This document shows positions 55,181 through 64,000 of a stretch of DNA of 64,000 bases, one piece after another. The stretch comes from Charina bottae (taxonomy: Eukaryota; Chordata; Lepidosauria; Squamata; Charinaidae): NCBI GenBank assembly GCA_023362775.1, contig JALMGJ010000020.1:7691501-7755500 (forward strand). Direction: 5' to 3'. Each line of letters begins with the position of its first letter. Position 1 is the first letter of the stretch. The notes under the pieces are model-generated. The model was not told the DNA's origin and made no database searches. It worked only from the letters and a program-made list of their open reading frames with translations. A program made the position numbers and the translations under genes.

Positions 55181-56410
55181 TAAAAGTGTGAACTAGCATG
55201 ATAATTAGGTGGGTACATAGCTGACTTAAAATCATACCCCAAAAGTGTTCATCAATGGTTCTTCAAATTAGAGATAGAAATGAAGTCAGTGCCACAAAGA
55301 TCAGTCTCTGTTGTTAAATGTTTTTAATGACTTTGATGAAGAGGCTGATGGAATGCTCATCAAATTGGCAGCTAACACATAATTGGATGGCATAGCCAAT
55401 CACCAAGAAGACAGAAGTAAAATTCAAAATTATCTTGATAGGTTGGAAAAAAGGCTGAAAGCAATAGAATGAAATGTAACAGTGTAAAGATGAGTGCACA
55501 TTTCTTCACTTAGCAAACAAAAATCAAATGCACAGGTATAGGATGGGTGATGGTTGGTAATGGTGGTGATGAAAAATATTTTGGAACAGGAGTTGACTGC
55601 AAATTGAATATGAGGTAATATATACTATTACCAATACAGCAGCCAAATTCTGTGTGGCTCCAGTGAAAATGCATTAACATTTAGTGCAAATGTGATAAAT
55701 TTTCCATCCTGGACCTATTTTATTAATTTTACTTATTAATATTAATTTTACTAATTTAATATTATTCATTTTATCCTCGTTTAATTTTTTTAGTATTACT
55801 TGATCTTTGATCGTAACAAACATTTGATTTGAAATATGAGGTAGTACTGTGAAGTGGCTGCAACAAATAGAAATGCAATTTTAGGCCACATCAAAAGTGT
55901 AATTTCCAAATTAAGGGAAGTAATCAATTCATTTTATTTTGCTTTGATGAAACTCCATCTCAAGTACTGTGTTCAGTTGTGGCACTACATTGTAAGAAAT
56001 ATTCAAAGATTCAGAGAAGAGAAACAAGAATGGTCAGAAACAAAATCATATGAAGAGATATTGAAGAAACTTGTTTAGCCTTGCAAAAAGACAACTGAGA
56101 ATGGATATGACATTACTCATCAAATATCCGAAAAGGTACCACACAGAAGATACCTGTCTTGTTCCAGACAGCAGTACTCAGAGTAATGGATTTAAGTTAC
56201 AGAAAGGAAGATTGCAATTAAATGTTAGGAAAAAAACTTTTGAATAGTAAGAACAGTATGAAACCAATTACCCAGAGGAATGGTGGGTTCCCCTTTATTC
56301 AAGTTCAAGTGAAAGCAGTCATCTGTCGTGAGATACTCTAACTTAGATTCCTACCCTGAGCAAGGGGTCACACTTATTGGTCTAAATGGCCCTTCCAACT
56401 CTAAGATTCT

Positions 56411-56755
56411 ATTATTATAGCCTATCAAAGGCAGGGCTTTATGAAAGATTGTAAAAGATACACTCAGGGACACTATATATTTTGAGCTCTGGTAATCTTA
56501 GTCACTATGAATCAAACTTGACTGTACTTGCACATCCCCAAACTTGTACAACTATACTGTTAACTGTTTTACACAAAGCCAATGTCACTGTCCTATCATT
56601 TTGTATATGCTATTCTCAATGCTAACATGGCCTGAATTTTTACTGAAGACTAAAGACAAAGACCTACAACTGTTCTCTGAACCTGAATGAAAGCAGATTG
56701 ACTGAGTTGTATAGTTTAAGATCAGCTGATAAGAGTGTTGGTTTATAGATCAATT
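56411..56755. other. Intron 1 sequence with nothing recognised
   Basis: Short AT-rich stretch between the CR1 end and the retroposon's target duplication. Confidence 0.4.
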
Positions 56756-57549
56756 GGAAAGTAAAAAGGGTGGACTTCCGGTGGGGTTATGGTGGACTGA
56801 ACAGCTGTGCCCGTGGGCTTAGCGGGCAGAACTGACAACACGGCAGTTTTTTTGGGCTCAGGCAAGTTTTTCCTGAAGCCCAGGAGTGTTTTTCCGGAAA
56901 AAAAAATGCTTGGAATCACCCCATCTGTCCTCCGGACGGCTGCTTGTACCCAGAAAATCACAAACAGCGTTCGCACTTGATTGGTAAGAGCAGCTGGGAG
57001 ATGGGGGCATCACCATTTTCAAAGTTGCGCTGTAGCCTTAAAGGGACACTAAGACCGACCACCCCATTTCTAAAGCACCCAATATATATGTATATGTATA
57101 TATTTTAAGTACGCGTACCCTAAGAGAGGCTTTCTATAACAAGAAGCCGGTTCTCTTGGTGCTTATCGTTATTTTTGGGATTAATTTTTTTAAAAAAAAT
57201 ATTTTTAAGTTTTTGACTTTGCTTTCCATCCAAATATTAAGGAGGATTGAGAGTAAATAATTGTCTCCCTGTTATTATTTTTGTACTAAATTTGAAGATA
57301 TTAGCATTTTCCTACACGTTGAATCGGCTGTTTTGAACTTTTAGCTTTCTGCTTCTACTTTCCCTGGGGAACAGTCTGCAATCTCACTTTTGCTTGTGTA
57401 AACACATTCCATATCTTTGACTTTCGCTGGTTAAGCTCCTAGGGGGCGTCATAATCTACTGCATGAGACATGGAGGATTTTAATCAGATTTTCTCTGACT
57501 TCCACCGAGACTTTAAACATAGATTATTTCTAATTCTTACCAACTTTTT

Positions 57550-57932
57550 ATGCAAGGCTTTCAGGATATTGTGGAAAATATGAGGTCTAAAATGTGTCAT
57601 CTGGCTGGGGATGTCGTGGATGAAACTGAGGAATTTAACAGCGACAGAAATGTCTCTTCTAAGAGTGAGATCGGGACTTCTGTTGAAATGCTGGATGAAG
57701 ATTGGATAGTCGAGTTGAAGAACTTTGAGAGATCGAGTTGCATGCCATAAGGGAAATTGATCTTCTGATGGAATTACATGGAAAAGAGGGGGTTATTATG
57801 TATGGGAGGTCTTCTGAAGTGAAGTTGGTGTTTTTGAGGGGGGCAGTTAGGCTGTTCGATTTTTTAAAGAAAAAAGCTCTGTGTGCATTGTGGGGATATG
57901 TAAATGCTCTAGTTTATTTTGAAGTGGGATAA
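57550..57932 (+). pseudogene. Short ORF of the L1-type retroposon family, copy 2
   Basis: Two frames (57550-57750 and 57738-57932) line up with the 127-codon ORF at 26084: VENMRSKMCHLAGDVVDETE, SVEMLDEDWIVELK, and finally FLRGAVRLFDFLKKKALCAL and WGYVNALVYFEVG before the stop. A frame break separates the halves. Shared residues in two distant copies support a once-coding ORF. Confidence 0.55.
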
Positions 57933-58067
57933 AGGTTTAAGAATATTTATCTAGATTGCTTTTATGGTTTGGCTGACTTTATTTATCTTTAACAATTTGG
58001 ATTAAGATTAGTAAGGTATAACATAAAAAAATAAATGTCTGGTTTTGGGTTTAATATGATTAAGATT

Positions 58068-58383
58068 GCTAGGGGCGCAATGGGTCAGTGGTCAATCGGA
58101 AGGTTGCAAGTTAGGCGGTTCGAGACCAGAGCGCCACATGACGGATTGAGCTCCTGCACTCGCCCCAGCTCTTGCCAACCTAGCAATTCGAAAGCATGCA
58201 AATGCAAGTAGATAAATAGGTACCACTTCGGTGGGATGGTAACAGCGTTCTGCGCACGTCATGCCGGCCACATGACCGCGGAAGCATCTTTGGACAGCGC
58301 TGGCTCTTCGGCTAAGAAACGGAGATGAGCACTGCCCCCTAGAGTCGGACACGACTGTGCAGGGGAAAACCTTTACCTTTACC
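58068..58383 (+). mobile_element. tRNA-headed SINE with Bov-B-like tail
   Basis: Flanked by the exact 13-bp duplication TATGATTAAGATT (58055-58067 and 58384-58396). The tail reads GAGTCGGACACGACTGTGCA and ends CCTTTACCTTTACC. The A-box region is partly deleted. Nested in the L1-type retroposon. Confidence 0.87.
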
Positions 58384-58591
58384 TATGATTAAGATTATTA
58401 AAATTGTTGTATTATCAAGTATAATGGCAGACAATTTATATGTTTTTTAGTTTGATCTTTATTATAGTAGACAGGAATGTATAGAATAGTAGTAGGAAGG
58501 AAATAATCAAATAAATGTTATCTTTGGGGGGGGAAGTTGATTAGGAAGTGTGAGTGTGTGTGTGTGTGTATAAAAAATATATTAATATAAG

Positions 58592-58880
58592 ATTAAAGTA
58601 AAGATTCCCCCCGCACATTTGTGCAGTCGTGTCCGACTCTAGGGGCCGGTGCTCATCTCCGTTTGTTAGCCGAAGAGCCAGCGTTGTCCGAAGACGCTTC
58701 CACGGTCATGTGGCCGCATGACACACGTGGAACGCTGTTACCTTCCCACCGAAGTGGTACCTATTCATCTACTTGCATGCTTTCAAATTGTTAGGTTGGC
58801 AAGAGCTGGGGCGAGTGCGGGAGCTCACTCCGCACGCAGGGCTAGGGATTCGAACCTCCGAACTTGCGATCTTCCGATCG
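58592..58880 (-). mobile_element. tRNA-headed SINE with Bov-B-like tail, 5' truncated
   Basis: Flanked by the 11-bp duplication ATTAATATAAG (58581-58591 and 58881-58891). On minus it begins with CGGAAGATCGCAAGTTCGGA, so the A-box end is missing; the tail GAGTCGGACACGACTGCACA is intact. Confidence 0.87.
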
Positions 58881-59186
58881 ATTAATATAAGGGGAGGGAG
58901 CAATTATATTTAGTGATTTTTATAATGTGCAAATGGAATGATTTATAGAAATAATGTGATTTTGGTTTAATATAGAGTAAGGGATTGATTATGGAAAATT
59001 GTTGTATATCCTTGCTGTTAAAAATTGGAAGTCACCTCTTTTTGTAATCTTAAAAAATTTTCCTCTTGTGTTTCTACACTTTTTGGGTTTTTTTTCTTTT
59101 TCTTCTTTGTAGTTTTGTTTTTCTGTAGCTTTTATCTTTGTTTGAAACTTAATAAAATTCTTATAAAAATAGGAAAGTAATAAGGG

Positions 59187-60324
59187 CCAATTCAATTTTG
59201 GATTTCCCTTATCCCTAAGATTTGCAATAGGTAAAGAGAAACAATTATTCTGTCCTTATCTGATGATACACTACAAACTAAAGAAGCATGTCATCATGCT
59301 ATTTGTCTTCTGACATGCTCTTTTCAATCACCCAGGGATTTTATCAATCTCTTTGCTAACCACTATTAACCCAGAACCTAAGGGTATCAGGTTTCAGCAG
59401 GATTAATAATCTCCCATTCATGGACTGTAGTGTTCAAGGTTCTCATTCACATGCATCTCTTCCTTTGGTATCTTGCTGTCTACTTCCAGTTTAACAGCAA
59501 TTATCACTGAATCTGCCATTCATTTAATCGGGATTAAATCATTTGAATTCAATGGGACTTGAATATAAATGGCATGGTTAGGGCAATTATGGGACATATT
59601 ACTGTCTGGATATAGTCCTGTGCAACTCTAATGTCAAGGGGAAAAAGGCAACAAGAGGAAAAAACTGGTACAAACCTCTTATTAAAATGCTATGTTCAAC
59701 TGTTTACAAATGTTTAAGGCAGTGATACAAGTTCACAGTCTATTAGGATGGATAAAAATAATTTTTTAAAATTTAAACTTGCGTCATAATTTTATTTCTC
59801 TCTCTCTCTAATTATATTATTCAAAAATAGCAACTAGATTCATATTACACAATCACGATATAAGGATATAACTAGCCATATAGTTAATATCTACACAGTT
59901 ATCAATGGTTTTATTTATTATACAGTATTTATATAATGTCCCAATCTACAGGCTCTGGATGGTGCACAATTTTATCAGTCATTGATTCAATAAAGGGTTT
60001 CCTATGAAAATGAAGATTTGCTTATTCGTAAATTATGAATATTAACAATTTACAAAAACATGGGCACATTATTTTGAGGTGCTATATTGTTTCTGTGAAA
60101 ATGAACATGAACTTTTAAAAAACATTGTCTTTACCAGAAATAGCAGTGTTTTATTAATTTTATTGGAGCAATTCAAAATTGTAAATGGCACATGATAAAC
60201 TCTTTAATAATACCAATGTAAGGGCATCAGGATAAATTACATTACAGACCCATTAATGAAGAATATATATTATTAAAACAATTTTACCTCCAGAAAGGAA
60301 AATAGTTCATTATTTGTGTTCCTT
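59187..60324. other. Intron 1 sequence with nothing recognised
   Basis: AT-rich DNA; a CT-repeat near 59800 is the only structure. Confidence 0.4.
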
Positions 60325-60560
60325 AGCCTTCTCTGTCACAACCCCTATCCTCTGGTATAGAATCCCCCCAGAGATATGTATGGCACCCACTCTCCTAGGG
60401 TTCTGGAAGGCCATTAAGACCTAGCTCTTTTCACAAGCCTGGGGTTAGTGTATTTGTGTAGCCACTTGTCTAGGCCGCTACACTCTGCTCTGTTCTTAAC
60501 TGTTTTAACTGTATATCTGATATGCTGTAAGCTTTTTTCAAGAATGCAGAAAGCTGATCG
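60325..60560 (+). mobile_element. Decayed L2-like LINE 3' end
   Basis: The plus strand around 60328-60445 translates as IPPEICMAPTLLGFWKAIKT then LFSQAWG, recognisably the L2 ORF2 end also seen at 31342-31480 (ILPPEVRQAPTLLDFRKKLK). Much older than that copy. Confidence 0.6.
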
Positions 60561-60713
60561 AATAAATATTTTTGCTTTAATTTTATTGGAGGATAATTGC
60601 CTTAGATTTGCAAACATATTAAAACTTAGTTACTACGTATCTTATCTGGATAAAAATGAAATAAAATATGAGTTTGGGCTAAACAAATCATTTATCTGCA
60701 TCTACATCTAGAT

Positions 60714-60944
60714 CAGAGCTTTCCAAACTGTGTGTCGCGACACAACCCGGAAGCGCTGATCATCATAAGCGTTTCCGGGTTTTCCCATGGCGACACACCA
60801 ACTGCAGTGCGCAAAACCCGAAAGCGGCAGCAGCGCTTCCGGGTTTTTGCGCGCTGCCGCAAGGACGGCACTTCCGGGTTTTCCAGTGGCGACACACCAA
60901 CGCCGGTTGGTGTGTCGCCACGGGAAAAACTTTGGAAAGCCCTG
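60714..60944. mobile_element. Non-autonomous hAT-like element, copy 6
   Basis: The left end is CAGAGCTTTCCAAACTGTGT; the right end in reverse complement begins CAGGGCTTTCCAAAGTTTTT. The exact palindromic duplication ATCTAGAT lies at 60706-60713 and 60945-60952. Its 231-bp body has its own inverted repeats (AACCCGGAAGCGCTGATC against GCGTTTCCGGGTTTT) and differs from the GCC-rich copies. Confidence 0.92.
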
Positions 60945-60952
60945 ATCTAGAT

Positions 60953-61455
60953 AAACACCCATAAATTTCAATGTTTTATTCTTCAAAAAACAATGCAATT
61001 TTGAGTTTTTGCATACATGTGTGACTATTTTAAATTGATCACACATAGCCCAATATTTATATGGAAGTCAATCTTCCAAAGTTCAATCAGCCTTACTTCC
61101 AAGTGATTTGCATAGGTTTGCAGGTTTAGACATGTAATTAGGACACCATTATAGAATAACTAAGTCTTGCTAAAGTGAATCAATGGAGAACTCTACGGTT
61201 CTTACAATCTTGACAGATGAGTAATGGCAGACACGTTTCTCTTAAAGGTAAGCTATTTGCATTACCAATCTTCTTCTGTGTAAAGCCACAAGTGTATGTT
61301 CCAGGTTGGTGATTCTTAAGTTTGCTGGACTGAGTCCTTACAAGATGGAGTCATTTGAAAAGTTATATGCAAATTTCTAGGAGTTATAGGCTTGGTTCTC
61401 ATTTATACTATGTGCTTTAGCCATAATGCATTTGTGGCTTTATTTTGCCTTAATG
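60953..61455. other. Intron 1 sequence with nothing recognised
   Basis: AT-rich DNA between two DNA elements. Confidence 0.4.
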
Positions 61456-61463
61456 TTCTATAT

Positions 61464-61632
61464 CAGGGGTACCCAACCTGTGGGCCACGGCCCACTAGTG
61501 GGCCGTGGAGCTCCTGCCTGCAAACCCTGCCCCCCCGGTGCACGCAATTGGCTCTTGCTTGGAAACCCCCCGTCCATGGAAAAATTGTCTTCCACGACCA
61601 GTCCCTGGTGCCAAAAAGGTTGGGGACCACTG
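61464..61632. mobile_element. Short hAT-like element (third family)
   Basis: The left end is CAGGGGTACCCAACCTGTGG; the right end in reverse complement is CAGTGGTCCCCAACCTTTTT. This CAGNGGTNCCCAACC form is common in hAT-Charlie type elements. The 169-bp interior has no gene. The flanking 8-mers match only loosely, so the exact limits are less sure. Confidence 0.65.
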
Positions 61633-61947
61633 TAATCTATATGACTCCAACCAGTTTGATGTAAAACCATGGTTTATAGCTTAGCAAATGCACCCAGGCA
61701 TAAGATCATGAGGCAAATGGAAGACTTTCTATTATCATTACTCAAGTCAAGATGAGCCCTTTAACAGAGACCCATCACTAATTTACATTAGAATTGTGGG
61801 AAAACGTCTCCCACTCCTTTCCTATCAACTCAAGCTTGAGCCAGAAGAGCTGCTAGTTAAAAGTTTCACTTTGCATTTTATGACAAAATCATGAAAGGCT
61901 GCATATACTTCACTGTGTGCAGGATTGTGTATGTGCTATACCATGAA
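61633..61947. other. Intron 1 sequence with nothing recognised
   Basis: No gene or repeat recognised. Confidence 0.4.
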
Positions 61948-62165
61948 GAGCCAGTTTGGTGTAGTGGTTAAGGCACCAGGCTAGAAACCGGGAGGTGTGT
62001 TCTAGTCCTGCTTTAGGCATGAAGCCAGGTAGGTGACCTTGGGCCAGTCACTCTCTCTCAGTCCTAAGGCGGCGGCAATGGCAAACCACTTCTGAAAAAC
62101 CTTGCCAAGAACACTGCAGGGACCAGTCCAGGGAGTCGCCAGGAGTCAACACTGACTCAAAGGTA
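61948..62165 (+). mobile_element. tRNA-headed SINE, type B tail
   Basis: Head GAGCCAGTTTGGTGTAGTGG, body CCTTGGGCCAGTCACTCTCT, then the alternative tail GGCAATGGCAAACCACTTCT, CCTTGCCAAGAACACTGCAG and CCAGGAGTCAACACTGACTC. Matches the copy at 54509. Confidence 0.82.
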
Positions 62166-63855
62166 ACCAAAAACCAACCAACCAACCACCACCACCACCC
62201 CGGAACCATGAAATAATTGGTACAGGTAGTTTGGAGGTAGATATTAAAGGGAACAAAGTTTGAAAATCATGTTTGTGAGCACATGCAGGATAAAAAGGAG
62301 TAAGAGGTCTGGGGACAACTTTATGAATTGATTGACATATTGTGCAAAGTGTTATCTGCTTGGTGCTTGTTTAGTAATATATTATATGAACCAGCCACTA
62401 TGATGTATAAAACATGATTTTTGTGACTTGTATGATGTAAAAAAAAAAAGAGAGCCAACTGTGGTTCATTCAGATCATGGCTTAATACAACTCCAGTTGT
62501 TGAGAACCGTTTATCTTCAAATATGATCCTGACACAGGTAAACATGATTCCAGAAATTTTGAAATTATTGGATTAGAAACTAATTTTCTACACAATCCAC
62601 AAGTAGACCACACAAATTGTCACAACATATTTTGATTTTATCTTGAGTGAACAGCAAATACATGGAAATATACAAAAAAAGTAAAAATTGAATCTCATAG
62701 TTGAGGTTAGGATTAAAGTTTAAATAATAGACTAGATTTTCAGGCGATTAATACGTATGTAATATCAAGGTTTCCAATGTTAGGTTTATAATGCATGGCT
62801 GAAGTACATTTAATTCTTCTGAAAATCCTTACACATAATGTATCAATTAGAAATATTATAAAATTTGCAAGATGGAAAAAGTTCTGTATTCATTTAAGAA
62901 CAAGTAACTACAGTAGCCTATTACAGACTACTGAAAACTGAAGCACAGCAACATTGGTTCAGCCCTTTTTTTTTAAGGCTACTAAATCAGGGTACAAAAA
63001 TCTGAATGACTAGTTACTAGTAGATGACAGTAACAAGATACCCAAAACTCTTGTTGCTGTCTGAATTTTTGTAGCCCAGATTTAGTAGCCCTATTATATT
63101 TCCCAAGCTTTCCTTAATGCCAATTTTTTCAGAGACATTTTTGTAAAGTAAACTTGGCTAGAAGTCCATTTATGGCCTGCAGCACAAGCAATCCAATAGA
63201 AAGCTCCACTTACAAGCAACATCTCCTGGAAAATGGGAGTATTACACATTTTTTTAAAATATACACCTTCTGATGATATCCATATGGAACAGATTATATG
63301 GAGAATAGTCACTGTATTTTAACAAATAAGGTGTTTGACTTTTGACCAGTATATGGGACTATAGAATTAAAGGGTCCACATAACTCTGTTTCTTTGTATC
63401 TCTTTAACAGGCAAATTGAAAACTTTTATTCAAAGTACAGTAGGAGGAAAGCAGTCAATAAATGCATCCTGGATTATTGTGCTTGGCATATGAATACTAT
63501 CCTATTAACCAAAAGCAACACAGTGACTGTTGAAGATACAGCAATATAGTATAACCCTCCAGATATGAATAAAGCCAGAACTACTTGAAAGAACCAAAAT
63601 AGCCTGAAAGTAGAGCTCCCAAACAACTTTTTCCTTTCAGCACTGCAGGGATTTCAGCTTCTACAGTTATGGAGTTTCCTCCTCCAATTATATTTGAGGG
63701 AGAAACTTGTGGCCCTCTAAATGTTGCTTAACTACAATCCCTGCATCCTTACCATTGAACAAGCTGTGTAGTTCAGTGCTACCTGCATACTATCTGCAGT
63801 AGATAGTATATTTGCACTATATTATATGGAATAGAGTATATGCCTAGAAGCTGGT
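62166..63855. other. Intron 1 sequence with nothing recognised
   Basis: AT-rich, apparently single-copy. Short minus-strand frames at 62321-62545 and 63094-63312 show no known motif. Confidence 0.4.
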
Positions 63856-63995
63856 GGGATGACTTAGGGTCATTTCTCTCTGTCCAACCCACCTCACAGG
63901 GTTGTTGTTGTGGAGAAAACAGGAGGTGGGAGCATTAGGTATGTACGCTGTCTTGAGTCGACCAAAAATAAAGGTGGAATACAAATCAAATAAAC
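63856..63995 (+). mobile_element. SINE type A, 3' half
   Basis: CCCACCTCACAGGGTTGTTG, GTATGTACGCTGTCTTGAGT and AATAAAGGTGGAATACAAAT are the body and tail of the element at 19098 and 49919. The tRNA-like head is missing or too diverged. Confidence 0.7.
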
Positions 63996-64000
63996 TACTT

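Larger units (their letters stand above)
54190..56410 (+). mobile_element. Decayed CR1 LINE, ORF2 to 3' end, carrying two SINEs
   Basis: The plus strand keeps traces of CR1 polymerase: ACTGGCAAAGTGCCAGATAA (TGKVPDN) and CTTCAAAAAGGGGGGAAAGA (FKKGGK). Farther right come ATGACTTTGATGAAGAGGCT and a frame at 55854-56078 (HIKSVISKLREVINSFYFAL). It ends at CCCTTCCAACTCTAAGATTC, the CR1 3' terminus. A 20-bp unit is locally duplicated near 54346-54385. SINEs at 54509 and 54846 interrupt it. Confidence 0.75.
56771..59171 (+). mobile_element. Non-autonomous L1-type retroposon, copy 2, carrying two SINEs
   Basis: Flanked by GGAAAGTAAAAAGGG (56756-56770) and GGAAAGTAATAAGGG (59172-59186), a 15-bp duplication with one mismatch. 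The start (ACTTCCGGTGGGGTTATGG) and the whole body align with copy 1 at 22105, including CCTAAGAGAGGCTTTCTA at 57119. At the matching point copy 1 is interrupted by Bov-B. The end AATAAAATTCTTATAAAAAT matches too. About 1.77 kb without its SINEs. Confidence 0.88.

Noticed and set aside
61456..61640. Exact 8-bp duplication for the third hAT-like element
   Set aside because: Flanks TTCTATAT and TAATCTAT agree at only five of eight positions; not reported as a duplication.

Overview
The window is vertebrate nuclear DNA, most likely from a squamate reptile (lizard or snake; I cannot tell which). The clues are a near-complete Bov-B LINE, tRNA-headed SINEs with a Bov-B-like tail, L2 and CR1 LINEs, Copia and Gypsy LTR elements and many hAT elements. 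The one cellular gene seen is CREB1, the cAMP-response-element-binding transcription factor, on the minus strand. Six coding exons are recognisable: 30498-30619, 28153-28299, 20947-21047, 18765-18907, 16736-16918 and 14410-14560. Each has GT/AG splice sites and all join in a consistent phase. Together they encode 279 complete codons plus 2 nt, from the initiator Met to just before the bZIP basic region. The last (bZIP) exon was not found and should lie left of base 1. No 5' non-coding exon or promoter was recognised right of 30619, so intron 1 probably runs past the right edge (>33 kb).

Layout. 1-14409 is the last CREB1 intron: an L2 fragment with a SINE, a CR1 tail holding a hAT element, a Copia element (3477-8447), a second hAT copy, and a 420-bp palindrome around an (AATC)n core whose right arm carries a hammerhead-ribozyme-like fold. 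14410-30619 holds the exons. The KID intron contains a non-autonomous L1-type retroposon (22105-27170) that was itself hit by a 3.2-kb Bov-B (22448-25643). 30620-64000 is intron 1 with heavily nested elements: an L1-type retroposon (31612-38755) containing a nearly complete L2 and two hAT copies; a second hammerhead-like motif (39508-39556); a CR1/L3-like relic split by a solo LTR (41356-42430) and by a Gypsy element (43884-49029); an old CR1 (54190-56410) carrying two SINEs; and a third L1-type retroposon (56771-59171) also carrying two SINEs.

The most notable signals are these. (1) Six copies of one CpG-rich hAT-like family have exact 8-bp target duplications that all fit nnnTAnnn; one copy splits the zinc knuckle of the Gypsy gag gene. 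(2) Two unrelated sites share the same hammerhead-like layout, CTGANGA + 1 nt + 7-bp stem + GGAT/AGTC loop + GAAAC. (3) A non-autonomous L1-type family carries a short shared ORF. (4) The Copia element has a primer-binding site matching the anticodon region of initiator tRNA-Met. (5) The Bov-B reverse transcriptase has YADN where YADD is expected.

All assignments come from reading the sequence and translated frames; no database search was run. Repeat family names are by resemblance.
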